Part shown: positions 1 through 9,049 of the stretch, one piece after another
Layout: each line of letters begins with the position of its first letter
Position numbering within the stretch: the first letter of the stretch is position 1
From: Mesorhizobium sangaii
Lineage (GTDB): Bacteria; Pseudomonadota; Alphaproteobacteria; Rhizobiales; Rhizobiaceae
DNA length: 64,000 nucleotides
Assembly: GCF_014207355.1 (NCBI RefSeq)
Contig: NZ_JACHEF010000001.1
Span: 1,741,605 to 1,805,604, forward strand
Reading direction: 5' to 3'
The notes under the pieces: generated by a model
Seen by the model: the letters and a program-made list of their open reading frames with translations, nothing else
What the model was told of the DNA's origin: nothing
Database searches by the model: none
Position numbers and translations under genes: made by a program

Positions 1-126
1 GCTCGCACCGCGACGGTGATTGCGTCGATAGCTGTGGCTATCGTTCTGACCTTTATGGCAGCTAAAGGGTTTGAGCTATCGGCGCCAGATCCGATCGTGG
101 CTCATACCTTCGAGAGGAACATCTGA
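1..126 (+). CDS. Partial small protein with one membrane helix (5' end outside window)
   Basis: An open frame runs from the window edge to TGA at 124-126 and encodes the last 41 residues of a protein. The visible part begins in or next to a hydrophobic stretch (TVIASIAVAIVLTFMA) that looks like one transmembrane helix, followed by a short polar tail ending ERNI. The start is outside the window, so length and family cannot be judged. I do not recognise the protein. The absence of internal stops over 42 codons and the coherent hydrophobic-then-polar layout are the only support. Confidence 0.4.
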   Translation, partial: ARTATVIASIAVAIVLTFMAAKGFELSAPDPIVAHTFERNI

Positions 127-268
127 GGCGCTACGCTAGGGGCGCTGACTTCCTCAGCCTCAGCCTGCCATCATGCACAATGACGAGAAATGACGCCCCA
201 GGACTACGATCCTATCTCGTTGGAATGAACAATGTCGGGCAGAACGCGCGGTGGGGCTCTCGTTTGGT

Positions 269-571
269 CTAGCCATGAATTAAATGAAACAGAAGTTTCA
301 ATACGGGAATGACGATTATCAATATTAATACGACAATGTGAGAGCGCTTTATATCCACGTTTTTCGGCCCGGGCAGCGCGTTGCCGGTCCAGACTTTGTT
401 GTAAAGAGCCACCGTCCCAAACATTCCAACAAGGACGAGGAGTGCCAGCGGGAGCGCGTACGGCTTGAACCAAGCAGGAAAGAACGGTCTGCCGATCAAA
501 AGAGGGAAAATCACCATGCTGGCAACAAGCACGATCGCATTGCGAAAGTCGAACCGTCGGAAACGTTCCAT
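269..571 (-). CDS. Small hypothetical membrane protein, about 100 residues
   Basis: The protein starts MERFRRFDFRNAIVL and has three hydrophobic segments: about residues 10-26, 34-55 and 76-98. It is therefore probably an inner-membrane protein with a positively charged N-terminus in the cytoplasm. The ATG at 571 is preferred over the upstream one at 616 because GGGAGGGG lies about five bases before it on the minus strand. No domain is recognised. It stands alone, with no operon partner, next to a partial gene and a broken gene. Confidence 0.5.
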   Translation of the reverse strand: MERFRRFDFRNAIVLVASMVIFPLLIGRPFFPAWFKPYALPLALLVLVGMFGTVALYNKVWTGNALPGPKNVDIKRSHIVVLILIIVIPVLKLLFHLIHG

Positions 572-720
572 CTGCCCCTCCCAAGAACTCTTCAGGGACA
601 GATAAACCAAGGTCAACAGCTATTTGCCACGCAAAATAAGATGAACGGACGGGCTTTTCGTATGGCTAGCACAAGCAGCGGATAGAGAGCCATGCCGGCC
701 ATCAGGAGGCCGGCGGCCTT

Positions 721-1086
721 GCTTATCATATCGCGCTGCCTGTAGCGCCACATCCGACCCTGCGGGTCGACCGCACCAGCCGGAAGGCGCTGTCGACGTC
801 GATCGAAGTTCTGATCGGCATGTGAGACGACCTCTCGCCGGATCCTGACCTAGAAGACTCGGCCGGCGACGAATACACGCTTGGATGGCCAATCAGGGGG
901 CCGCATTCGGCCGGCACTGACAACACCGACCGCGAAGGCGATTTCACCGACTTCGAGGACGGCGGCGATGATGAGCACCCGCTCCGCTGGCAGGCCGAAG
1001 GCGCCCAAGACCATCTGTCACGGGGAACCGAGGGCGAGGCCGAACTCGGCACAACGGAGGAGATCGACAGCAAAGCCGCAACCTGA
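721..1086 (+). pseudogene. Broken hypothetical gene with an in-frame TGA at 823-825
   Basis: One + strand frame reads through 721-1086 with a single stop, TGA at 823-825. Before it the frame reads RTSRKALSTSIEVLIGM; after it comes an acidic run rich in Asp and Glu (DDLSPDPDLEDSAGDEYTLG, then further D/E-rich segments) ending at TGA 1084-1086. Acidic proteins with a similar IEVLI...DPDLE pattern occur in rhizobial genomes, from memory. No credible start codon with a ribosome binding site follows the stop, so the second half could not be made alone. I infer a decayed gene. A sequencing error at 823 would be the alternative. Confidence 0.4.
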
Positions 1087-1300
1087 TGACTGAGGGCTGG
1101 TTCTGCTCCGATGGCGAACCTGATCTCGGTTGCGACGAGAATGCCCGCAAGGGCTATCAGAAAGGCGATACCGGCGACGATCGCGAGGGCGGCGATGAGC
1201 ATGGTTGCAAAAACCGTCTTGCCTCGATGTCGGTTCTCCCAGCTAGCGCCGCGAGAGTGCCAGCGTGGACAGCCGCGACGGCCCGCGTCCTTGGAATGAA

Positions 1301-2203
1301 CTACCCGAGAGTTTGACTGGCGAGCGCATAGGTCACCGGTGTGGTTGCATCGCCGACGGCAAAATCGGCGAGGCGTTTGCCCAGCGACATGGTGAGCACC
1401 GTGTCGAAAACCGGCATTCCGCTGTGTGCCAGAAAGGCGGCGAACTCGCCATTGTCCATGTGGGTATCGATCCGCAGGAAAGACCCCGAATGGTCGGCCA
1501 CGTGCGGCCGCACGATCGCTACAGCGTCGGCGTCGCTCTCCGCCACGACGGGCCCCACGACATGGCCCCGCCCGAACGGCCGACAGAGCGCGAAAGCGTT
1601 CAGCTTGTCACCCTTGAAAAGACCATAGCCGGCCGAGTGCGCGAAAAGCTTTTCGATCAGCGCCGCCCGCCTCACGCCAAATCCTGCCGCGTCGAGCGCG
1701 ATCGCAGCGGGAATATCCCCTGCGTCCAAAGTCCGGACATCGCCTCGACTCTTTGCCGGCCTACCCGTCGTTTGCATGCGGGCGATGCCCTGGCATTGAT
1801 AGACGGTCTTCTCCGGCTGGAAGTCGAGCGAGAGATAGAGCCGCCTTGCCGCGCGCGTTGCATTGAGGCGCAAGTCGCAGCCGACGACGTTTTCAAAGAC
1901 CCGCTTCATCAGCCATTGCCCGGCCCCCAGCGTCTGAAGTCGTGGCGAGGTGATGACCATGCCCACGGTTGCGAAATCGGCACCATGCGCGAACCACATG
2001 GCCGAACCGAGAACCCGGCCGATCTCATCGAGCGCCACGAACCCCTCTCCCGATTCGCGCAGGAATTGCCAGTCCTCGGCGCGATGCGGCCATCCCACGG
2101 AGAGCGAGAGCGCATGCAACCGGTCCAGCTCGACGCTTTCGATGTCGCCGACGCGCATCGAGAAGGTATCGATTTTCAAGCTTCCGGACGGCTTCAATTC
2201 CAT
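1301..2203 (-). CDS. Double-domain GNAT-family N-acetyltransferase
   Basis: The protein is about 300 residues. The first half is a GNAT fold with a weak acetyl-CoA loop (SPRLQTLGAGQWL) and the typical opening segment GWPHRAEDWQF; the second half resembles the Acetyltransf_18 domain that follows it in this family. The substrate is unknown. Start ATG 2203 is chosen because AGGGGG stands just before it; the open frame continues upstream without a better start. It is a clear paralogue of the protein at 11331-12170: both share (G/K)WPH(R)xxDWQ, VALDxxGRV and RPFGRGxVxGPV. It is transcribed divergently from the deacylase at 2446. Confident on family, not on substrate. Confidence 0.8.
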   Translation of the reverse strand: MELKPSGSLKIDTFSMRVGDIESVELDRLHALSLSVGWPHRAEDWQFLRESGEGFVALDEIGRVLGSAMWFAHGADFATVGMVITSPRLQTLGAGQWLMKRVFENVVGCDLRLNATRAARRLYLSLDFQPEKTVYQCQGIARMQTTGRPAKSRGDVRTLDAGDIPAAIALDAAGFGVRRAALIEKLFAHSAGYGLFKGDKLNAFALCRPFGRGHVVGPVVAESDADAVAIVRPHVADHSGSFLRIDTHMDNGEFAAFLAHSGMPVFDTVLTMSLGKRLADFAVGDATTPVTYALASQTLG

Positions 2204-2445
2204 GCCCCCTGCAAGATTATCGTACCAGAGGGCGACGCACCGATGGCCACTCTCTGCCCCTGCCAACGCTAAACAAGCAGACCGGTACGATTTGCTCGAA
2301 AGCCGCGCACCAACGCTAGATTCAACTGAAACACTTCCGCTTTCGGCACGCAATCGCGAAAGAACGCGCACATCCTCTCCGGAAATCTAGCAGCGTATGG
2401 TCGACGGATCGATCCCGGTGGACCCGAAATGCTTTGAGGGCTGGA

Positions 2446-3570
2446 ATGGACGTCTTCGACATCCTCGACCGTCTTGTCGCCTTTCCATCGGTCGCAGGCA
2501 AGCCGAACGGTGATATCGCCGGCTGGATCGAGGCCTATCTCGCGGAGCACGGCACGCAGGTCACCGTGCTGCCGGGGCCCGAAGGCGACCGTTCCAATCT
2601 GTTCGCGACGATCGGCCCCGCCGATGTCCCGGGCTACATCCTGTCCGGCCACATGGACGTCGTTCCCGCCGGCGAGCCGCAATGGAGTTCGGCTCCTTTC
2701 GCGCTGCGCCGGGAGGGCGCGCGACTCTACGGACGCGGCACCACTGACATGAAGGGGTTTCTGGCCGCGGCGCTCGCGGCCGTACCCGCGCTGACGGGAC
2801 TGGGCCTGGCCAGGCCAATCCACCTCGCCTTCTCCTATGACGAGGAGGTGGGATGCCGCGGTGTGCCGCATTTGATCGCCCGCCTTGCCGAACTTTGCGC
2901 CAAGCCGCTCGGTGTGATCGTCGGCGAGCCGAGCGGCATGCGCGCCGTGCGCGGCCACAAGGGCAAGGCGGCTGCCCGCGTGACGATCAACGGGCGCTCG
3001 GGCCATTCCTCGCGGCCCGATCTCGGCCTCAACGCCATCCACGCCATGGCCGGTGCGCTGAGCACGGCCGTGAGCGAAGCCCAGCGGCTGGCGAACGGTC
3101 CGTTCGACCCTGCCTTCGAGCCGCCCTACTCCTCGCTGCAAGCGGGCGTGGTGGCGGGCGGACAGTCGGTCAACATCATCCCCGACACCTGCACACTGGA
3201 CCTGGAGGCGCGCGCCATTCCAGGCGTCGACCCGGCCAGCCTGCTTGCGCCGGTAAGAGTGCGGGCAGAGGACCTTGCGGCGCAAGGCTTTCGGGTCGAG
3301 TGGACGCCGATGAGTGCGTATCCGGCGCTGTCGCTGCCGCAAGACGCGGCACTGGCGGGACTGCTGCGCGAGTTGACAGGCGAGGTGCCGCTTGCCGCCG
3401 TCAGCTACGGCACGGAGGCCGGACTTTACCAGGCTGCCGGGGTCGATGCGATCATCTGCGGACCGGGCGACATCGACCGCGCCCATAAGCCGGATGAGTA
3501 CATTCTCACCAGCGAGCTCGCCGCCTGCCAGCGATTGATCGAGGCGCTGGGCGCCCACTGCGCGGCTTGA
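2446..3570 (+). CDS. M20-family amidohydrolase, acetylornithine deacetylase (ArgE)-like
   Basis: This zinc-dependent deacylase removes an acyl group from an N-acyl amino acid. Metal and catalytic motifs are all present: SGHMDVVP, RGTTDMKGF, SYDEEVGCRG, GEPS, GRSGHSS in the lid domain and a late His in DIDRAHKPDEY. Length (374 residues) fits ArgE. ATG 2446 is preferred, with GAGGG six bases upstream; a TTG at 2434 is the alternative. It is the first gene of a co-directional run (2446-9024) with only 12 bp to the next gene. Because the neighbours are catabolic dehydrogenases rather than arginine genes, a role in degrading an N-acylated compound is more likely than biosynthesis; that part is inference. 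Confidence 0.8.
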   Translation: MDVFDILDRLVAFPSVAGKPNGDIAGWIEAYLAEHGTQVTVLPGPEGDRSNLFATIGPADVPGYILSGHMDVVPAGEPQWSSAPFALRREGARLYGRGTTDMKGFLAAALAAVPALTGLGLARPIHLAFSYDEEVGCRGVPHLIARLAELCAKPLGVIVGEPSGMRAVRGHKGKAAARVTINGRSGHSSRPDLGLNAIHAMAGALSTAVSEAQRLANGPFDPAFEPPYSSLQAGVVAGGQSVNIIPDTCTLDLEARAIPGVDPASLLAPVRVRAEDLAAQGFRVEWTPMSAYPALSLPQDAALAGLLRELTGEVPLAAVSYGTEAGLYQAAGVDAIICGPGDIDRAHKPDEYILTSELAACQRLIEALGAHCAA

Positions 3571-3582
3571 AGGGGAACCGGA

Positions 3583-4506
3583 ATGACATTCCTGTTCAAT
3601 TCCGATGCGCGGCGCGGGACGATCTTCGCCGAAGCCTTCGTCAAAGAACTGCCGGACGTACCCTTCACGATGGATGCCGCGACGGTCGATCCCGACGCGG
3701 TGCGCTATCTCATTACCTGGACCGCGCCAGAAGACCTCGCGCGCTACAGGAACCTGGAGCTCCTGTTTTCCATTGGCGCCGGCGTGGACCAGTTCCGCCT
3801 CGATACCTTACCGGAACAGGTGAAGATCGTGCGCACGGTCGAGGAAGGTATCGTGCGCATGATGCAGGAGTATGTGACGCTGGCCGTGCTCGCCCTGCAT
3901 CGCAACCTGCCCGCCTATCTGGCACAGCAACGCGCCGGCGAATGGCGTGACATCCCACAGCTGCAGGCCGGGTCGCGCCGGATAGGCGTGCTTGGCCTCG
4001 GGCAACTCGGCCAGGCCGTCCTCGACCGGCTGAAGCCCTTCGGTTTCCCGCTCGCCGGCTGGAGCCGCTCGCCACGGCAGATCGAAGGCGTGACCTGTCA
4101 TCATGGCGAACTTGGGCTGGGGGAGATACTCGCGGCCAGCGACATACTGGTCTGCCTGCTGCCGCTGACCGAAGACACGCGCGGTTTCCTCGATGCCGAC
4201 CTGTTCGCGAAACTGCCCAAGGGCGCGGCGCTCGTCCACGCGGGCCGAGGGCCACAGCTTGATCATGAAGCGCTTCTCGTCGCGCTGAACAGCGGCCACC
4301 TTGCGGCGGCGATGATCGACGTCACCGATCCCGAACCGCTGCCCGCGGGCCATCCCTTCTGGTCGCATCAGAAGATCATCCTGACCCCGCATGTCGCCAG
4401 CGTCACCCAGCCCGCGAGCGCCGCACGCGCCGTCATTGAAAACATCCGACGCCACCGCGCCGGGCTCGACCCCATCGGGCTCGTCGACCGGTCGCGCGGC
4501 TATTGA
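3583..4506 (+). CDS. NAD(P)-dependent 2-hydroxyacid dehydrogenase, glyoxylate/hydroxypyruvate reductase A type
   Basis: The enzyme should reduce glyoxylate, hydroxypyruvate or a related 2-oxoacid. The Rossmann motif GLGQLGQAV lies near residue 137, and the catalytic set is visible: Arg in [13 protein letters not shown], Glu in DVTDPEPLP and His in TPHVAS. Length (307) matches GhrA-type enzymes. The start codon follows AGGGGAACCGGA. It sits 12 bp after the deacylase, and its stop overlaps or nearly touches the cupin gene, so the three are probably one transcript. The natural substrate in this pathway is not known. Confidence 0.8.
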   Translation: MTFLFNSDARRGTIFAEAFVKELPDVPFTMDAATVDPDAVRYLITWTAPEDLARYRNLELLFSIGAGVDQFRLDTLPEQVKIVRTVEEGIVRMMQEYVTLAVLALHRNLPAYLAQQRAGEWRDIPQLQAGSRRIGVLGLGQLGQAVLDRLKPFGFPLAGWSRSPRQIEGVTCHHGELGLGEILAASDILVCLLPLTEDTRGFLDADLFAKLPKGAALVHAGRGPQLDHEALLVALNSGHLAAAMIDVTDPEPLPAGHPFWSHQKIILTPHVASVTQPASAARAVIENIRRHRAGLDPIGLVDRSRGY

Positions 4507-4529
4507 AGTCCAACCTGAAAGGCCGTCCT

Positions 4530-4883
4530 TTGTCCCTGCTCAAAACCGTCGATACCAGCCCTGCCTTCCCGCCGCGCGAATCCCGGGCGCAGCCCGGGCG
4601 GGTGATAGCCGGCGACCCCGCCTTCAAGACCTGGGCACAGGACGCCGCCAAGGACGATCTCGTCCATACCGGCGTCTGGGAAGCGACGCCGGGAGAGACG
4701 CGCTCGATCAAGGGCGAGACTTTCGAGTTCTGCCACATCCTTTCGGGCGTGATCGAGATCACGCCAGACGCCGGCGAGACGGTGACCTACCGCGCCGGCG
4801 ACAGCTTCGTGATGAAGCCCGGCTTCACCGGTGTCTGGAAAACCATCGAAACGGTGCGCAAGATCTACGTCACGGTAGGGTAG
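4530..4883 (+). CDS. Small cupin-domain protein
   Basis: A single cupin fold of the DUF861/Cupin_3 type is visible: conserved ETFEFCHILSGVIEITPDAG followed by RAGDSFVMKPGFTGVWKT. Such proteins often bind a metal and act on small organic acids or serve as sensors; no reaction can be assigned. No ATG exists. TTG 4530 is preferred because GAAAGG lies about seven bases upstream; TTG 4503, overlapping the previous stop codon, gives nine more residues. It lies in the middle of the catabolic run, between the hydroxyacid dehydrogenase and an aldehyde dehydrogenase after a 148-bp gap. Confidence 0.7.
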   Translation: MSLLKTVDTSPAFPPRESRAQPGRVIAGDPAFKTWAQDAAKDDLVHTGVWEATPGETRSIKGETFEFCHILSGVIEITPDAGETVTYRAGDSFVMKPGFTGVWKTIETVRKIYVTVG

Positions 4884-5031
4884 TGGGTCTGCGCGAGCCG
4901 GCGCCGCCGCAACAGATTTTGCCGTCCCTCATCGCCAGCACGCAACAATCATCCGCGACCGATCTTCGAACGATGCATGCTGCGCTGTTGCCCGCGCTAG
5001 GGTCCTCCAGAGCAGCTGAGAGTGGGCGCCC

Positions 5032-6495
5032 ATGGGCTTGAGCTTCGACCCGGATACCGTCTCCCTTCCCGTCGGCCATTTTATCGGCGGGAAGCTGATC
5101 GCGGCCGAGGGTGCGATCGAGATGCGCCGGCCGTCGGATGGCAAGACATACGCCGCCAGCCCCGTGGCCGGCGTCGATATGGTCGACCATGCGGTGGCGA
5201 GCGCCAAGGCGGCGCTGAAGGCCAGCAACTGGGGCGGCGTCCGGCCACGCGAGCGCACCAGGGCACTCCAGGCCTGGGCCGACCTGATCGAGGCGGAAGC
5301 CGAAACGCTGGCCAGGATCGAGGCGCTGTGCTCCACCCGGCCAGTCGGCCAGCTCGTCGCCGGCGACATTGCCATAACCGCCGAGCAGATCCGCTTCTTT
5401 GCCGAATTCGCCGACAAGGAAGGCAGCGAACTGGTGCCGACCGACGACACCAGCCTCGGCATGATCATCAGCGAGCCCTATGGCGTGGTCGGCGCGATCA
5501 CGCCCTGGAATTTTCCGATCTCCATGGCCGGCTGGAAGCTCGGTCCGGCGCTGGCCGCGGGCAATGCGGTGGTGCTGAAGCCGTCGGAAATGACGCCCTT
5601 CTCGGCCGTCTATATGGCAGAGCTCGCCGTCAGGGCTGGCCTGCCGGCAGGGCTGATCAACGTGGTGCTGGGCGACGGTCCGACGACCGGTACGGCGCTG
5701 ACCGGACATTCCGAGATCGCCAAGGTCTCGTTCACCGGCTCGACCCGCGCCGGCTCCGCCATCATGGAGAACGTCGCCCGCACCGGCGTCAAGCCGATGA
5801 CGCTGGAACTCGGCGGCAAGAGCCCTCAGATCGTCTTTGCCGATACCGACCTGGACAAGGCGGCGACGGCGATCGCCGGCAGCGTCACCTTCAACGCCGG
5901 CCAGGCTTGCGTCGCCGGCACGCGGCTGATCGTCGAGAGGAGCGTGGCCGACAGGCTGACGGCCACGATCCTGGAGAAGATGAAGGCGGTACGGCCCGGC
6001 CCGACCTGGGACGACGCGACGCAGTATTCGCCTGTTATCTCGGAGCGGCAGCGGGCGCGTGTCGACGGCATCGTGCGCGCCGCGATCGAGGCCGGCGGCG
6101 AATGCCTGACCGGCGGCTGCGTCATGGACAGCCCAGGCTATTTCTACGAGCCGACGCTGATCGCAGATGTCGACCAGGCCAATCCAGCGATCGTCGAGGA
6201 GATCTTCGGTCCGGTCCTGACCGTCCAGACCTTCAAGACCGAGGACGAGGCGCTGGCGCTGTCCAGCCACCCGACCTACGGACTGGCTTCCGGCCTGTTC
6301 ACTTCAGACCTGTCCCGCACCGTCCGCTTCGCGCGCAAGCTCGAAGCGGGCACCGTCTGGGTCAACCGCTACAGCCGCTCGCGCGACCATATCCTGCCGA
6401 CCGGCGGCTACAAGCGCTCCGGCATCGGCAAGGACCTCGGCCGCGAGGCCTATCTCGCCAACCGCAGGACCAAGAGCGTCCTGATCAGCCTGTGA
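5032..6495 (+). CDS. NAD(P)-dependent aldehyde dehydrogenase
   Basis: A full-length ALDH (487 residues). Cofactor motif GAITPWNFP, catalytic Glu259 in LELGGKS and nucleophile Cys293 in NAGQACVAGTR are all present, with the late EEIFGPVL and SGIGKDLG motifs. It oxidises an aldehyde to the acid; the substrate cannot be read from sequence. A 148-bp gap precedes it, so it may have its own promoter, but it is four bp from the TtuC-like gene and clearly co-transcribed with it. The combination with a second ALDH at 7567 suggests two aldehyde steps in one pathway or two alternative substrates. Confidence 0.85.
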   Translation: MGLSFDPDTVSLPVGHFIGGKLIAAEGAIEMRRPSDGKTYAASPVAGVDMVDHAVASAKAALKASNWGGVRPRERTRALQAWADLIEAEAETLARIEALCSTRPVGQLVAGDIAITAEQIRFFAEFADKEGSELVPTDDTSLGMIISEPYGVVGAITPWNFPISMAGWKLGPALAAGNAVVLKPSEMTPFSAVYMAELAVRAGLPAGLINVVLGDGPTTGTALTGHSEIAKVSFTGSTRAGSAIMENVARTGVKPMTLELGGKSPQIVFADTDLDKAATAIAGSVTFNAGQACVAGTRLIVERSVADRLTATILEKMKAVRPGPTWDDATQYSPVISERQRARVDGIVRAAIEAGGECLTGGCVMDSPGYFYEPTLIADVDQANPAIVEEIFGPVLTVQTFKTEDEALALSSHPTYGLASGLFTSDLSRTVRFARKLEAGTVWVNRYSRSRDHILPTGGYKRSGIGKDLGREAYLANRRTKSVLISL

Positions 6496-6505
6496 AGAGA
6501 TGCCG

Positions 6506-7549
6506 ATGAAGTCCTACTCGATCGCCCTGATCCCCGGTGACGGCATCGGCCGCGACGTGACCGCCGCCGCCTGGACGGTACTGGAAACTGTGGCCAAAAA
6601 CTTCGGCTTTGCCTTGACCGGAACCGAGTTCCCGTGGTCCTGCAAATTCTACAAGGATACGGGCCGCATGATGCCTGAGGGCGGCATCGAGACCTTACGC
6701 GGCTTCGACGCCATCCTTCTCGGCGCGGTCGGCTGGCCGGCGGAGGTGCCGGATTCCGTTTCGCTGCACGGCCTGCTGCTGCCGATCCGCAAGGCATTCG
6801 TGCAGTACGCCAACATCCGGCCGCACCGCCTGTTGTCGGGCGTCACCGGACCCCTGCGGGCGGAAAACTTCGACATATTGTGCATCCGCGAGAACACCGA
6901 AGGCGAATATTCGGGCGCCGGCGGGCGCGTGCATCAAGGCACGCTGGACGAGGTCGCCGTGGAGACATCGATCTTCACCCGTGCCGGCGTCGAGCGCATC
7001 CTGCGCTTCGGCTTCGAACAGGCGCGGTCGCGGCGGCGCAAGCTCGCCTCCGTCACCAAGTCCAACGCGCAGAAATACTCGATGGTGTTCTGGGACGAGA
7101 TTACCCGCAAGCTGGCCGCAGAGTACTCCGACGTCGAAGTGACCAGCTATCATGTCGACGCGCTCGCCGCGCGCATGATCATGGCGCCGGAGAGCCTCGA
7201 CGTGGTCGTCGCCTCCAACCTGTTCGGCGATATCCTCACCGACATCGGCGCGGCAATCCAGGGCGGGCTCGGTTACGCCGCCTCGGCCAACATCAATCCC
7301 GACCGCTCGGCGCCGTCCATGTTTGAGCCGGTGCACGGCTCGGCACCCGACATCGCACATCTGGGCATCGCCAATCCGATCGCCACCATCTGGTCCGGCG
7401 CCATGATGCTCGATCATCTCGGCGAAAAGGCCGCGGCCGGCCGCGTCACGAAGGCGGTCGAGGCCGCAACCGCCAGAGGCATAGGCACCATTCCCGGCAA
7501 GGATCGCACCGACGCCATCACCCACGCTGTCGTCGCGGCGCTCATCTGA
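6506..7549 (+). CDS. Isopropylmalate/tartrate dehydrogenase family, TtuC-like
   Basis: This belongs to the metal- and NAD-dependent beta-decarboxylating dehydrogenases. Visible motifs are IPGDGIG at the N-terminus, IRENTEGEYSG (substrate Arg/Ser region), YHVDALAARM with the metal Asp, NLFGDILTDIGAAIQGGLG and EPVHGSAPDIA. The VGWPAEVPDSVSLHGLLLP segment points to the tartrate/D-malate dehydrogenase branch rather than LeuB. ATG 6506 has GAAGAG seven bases upstream; ATG 6500 is the alternative. It sits between the two aldehyde dehydrogenases, 17 bp before the second. Substrate assignment (tartrate, D-malate or a related hydroxyacid) is a family-level inference. Confidence 0.78.
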   Translation: MKSYSIALIPGDGIGRDVTAAAWTVLETVAKNFGFALTGTEFPWSCKFYKDTGRMMPEGGIETLRGFDAILLGAVGWPAEVPDSVSLHGLLLPIRKAFVQYANIRPHRLLSGVTGPLRAENFDILCIRENTEGEYSGAGGRVHQGTLDEVAVETSIFTRAGVERILRFGFEQARSRRRKLASVTKSNAQKYSMVFWDEITRKLAAEYSDVEVTSYHVDALAARMIMAPESLDVVVASNLFGDILTDIGAAIQGGLGYAASANINPDRSAPSMFEPVHGSAPDIAHLGIANPIATIWSGAMMLDHLGEKAAAGRVTKAVEAATARGIGTIPGKDRTDAITHAVVAALI

Positions 7550-7566
7550 TTGCAAGGTCGTTTTCT

Positions 7567-9024
7567 ATGAAAAACCTGAAAGACAAAAACCTCTTCCGCG
7601 AAGCCGGCCTGATCGGCGGTGAATGGGTCGCGGCCGGCTCTGGCAGGACGGTCGATGTTGTCGATCCGGCGACCCAGGCGGCGATCGGCGCTGTGCCCGA
7701 CATGGCTGGTCCGGAGACCCGTTCGGCCATAGAGGCCGCCGCTTTCGCCTATGGCGACTGGAAGAAGAAGACCAATGCCGAGCGCGCCGGTCTCTTGGAG
7801 GCCTGGCATGGCCTGATGCTTGCGCATCTGGACGATCTCGCGCTGATCCTGACGACAGAACAGGGCAAGCCACTGGACGAGGCCAGGGGCGAGATCCGCT
7901 ACGGCGCGTCCTTCGTCAAATGGTTCGCGGAGGAGGCACGCCGCATCAACGGCCACACCATCCCGTCGCCGACGCCAGACCGGCGCATCATCGTGCTGAA
8001 GGAGCCGGTCGGGGTGTGCGGCATCATCACGCCGTGGAACTTTCCCAACGCGATGATCACCCGCAAGGTCGCGCCGGCGCTGGCCGCCGGCTGCACGGTG
8101 GTGATCAAGCCATCCGAATTCACCCCCTTTTCGGCGCTGGCACTCGGCGTGCTTGCCGAACGCGCGGGCATCCCCGCCGGAGTCATCAACATCGTCACCG
8201 GCATGCCGGTCGAAATCGGCAACGAAATTGTGGCGAACGAGACCGTCCGCAAGATCTCTTTCACCGGCTCGACGCGGGTCGGTTCGCTGCTGATGCGCGG
8301 GGCCGCCGATACCGTCAAACGGCTCAGCCTCGAACTCGGCGGCAACGCGCCTCTCATCGTCTTCGACGACGCCGATCTCGATCTCGCCGTCGAGGGCGCG
8401 CTTGTCTCGAAGTTCCGCAACGGCGGCCAGACCTGCGTCTGCGCCAACCGCATCCTCGTCCAGGCCGGAGTCTACGAAGCCTTCGCCGCCAAGCTTTCGG
8501 CTCGCGTCAACGCCATGACGGTGGGGCCGGGCACGCAGCCCGGCGTCGCCATCGGGCCGATGATCAACATGGCGGCGGTCGAGAAGATCAACCACCACGT
8601 CGAGGACGCGCTCGCCAAGGGTGCTGAGATCATCACCGAGAAACCGGTGCTGCCGGAGGGTGCTCAGTATGTCGCGCCGCTGGTGCTGACCGGCGCCACG
8701 AAGGACATGCAGCTCGCCGCCGAGGAAACGTTCGGCCCGGTCGCGCCGCTTTTCCAATTCGAGACGGAAGAGGAGGCGATCACGCTCGCCAACGGCACGC
8801 CCTATGGGCTTGCTTCCTACTTCTACACCGAGAACCTGAAACGCGCCTGGCGCGTCGGCGAGGCGCTGGAGTTCGGTATGGTAGGCTTGAACACCGGCTC
8901 GGTCTCCATGGAAGTCGCCCCCTTCGGAGGCGTCAAGCAGTCCGGCCTCGGCCGTGAGGGTGCGCAGGCCGGCATCGAGGAATATCTCGAGATGAAGAGC
9001 TTCCACATGGGCGGGCTGGGCTGA
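7567..9024 (+). CDS. NAD(P)-dependent succinate-semialdehyde dehydrogenase-like ALDH
   Basis: A 485-residue ALDH of the GabD type. It shows GIITPWNFP, catalytic Glu256 in LELGGNAP and Cys290 in GGQTCVCANR, the second Cys (292) being typical of bacterial GabD proteins. FKPGxxxG-type C-terminal residues appear as VKQSGLGREG. Expected reaction: succinate semialdehyde to succinate, the last step of GABA or putrescine breakdown. The gene ends the run begun at 2446 and converges on the PuuB-like oxidase gene at 9050-10324, with a class III aminotransferase at 12184, which together would make a transamination-to-succinate route. That link is inference. Confidence 0.82.
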   Translation: MKNLKDKNLFREAGLIGGEWVAAGSGRTVDVVDPATQAAIGAVPDMAGPETRSAIEAAAFAYGDWKKKTNAERAGLLEAWHGLMLAHLDDLALILTTEQGKPLDEARGEIRYGASFVKWFAEEARRINGHTIPSPTPDRRIIVLKEPVGVCGIITPWNFPNAMITRKVAPALAAGCTVVIKPSEFTPFSALALGVLAERAGIPAGVINIVTGMPVEIGNEIVANETVRKISFTGSTRVGSLLMRGAADTVKRLSLELGGNAPLIVFDDADLDLAVEGALVSKFRNGGQTCVCANRILVQAGVYEAFAAKLSARVNAMTVGPGTQPGVAIGPMINMAAVEKINHHVEDALAKGAEIITEKPVLPEGAQYVAPLVLTGATKDMQLAAEETFGPVAPLFQFETEEEAITLANGTPYGLASYFYTENLKRAWRVGEALEFGMVGLNTGSVSMEVAPFGGVKQSGLGREGAQAGIEEYLEMKSFHMGGLG

Positions 9025-9049
9025 CAGCCCGGCCGGCCCGGTTCGACGA

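Noticed and set aside
726..1202. Minus-strand frame of 158 codons starting with a hydrophobic segment
   Set aside because: Only the first 40 residues look like a membrane helix; the rest is a Ser/Pro/Arg-rich shadow of the broken + strand gene. No ribosome binding site decides a start. A very short membrane peptide cannot be excluded.
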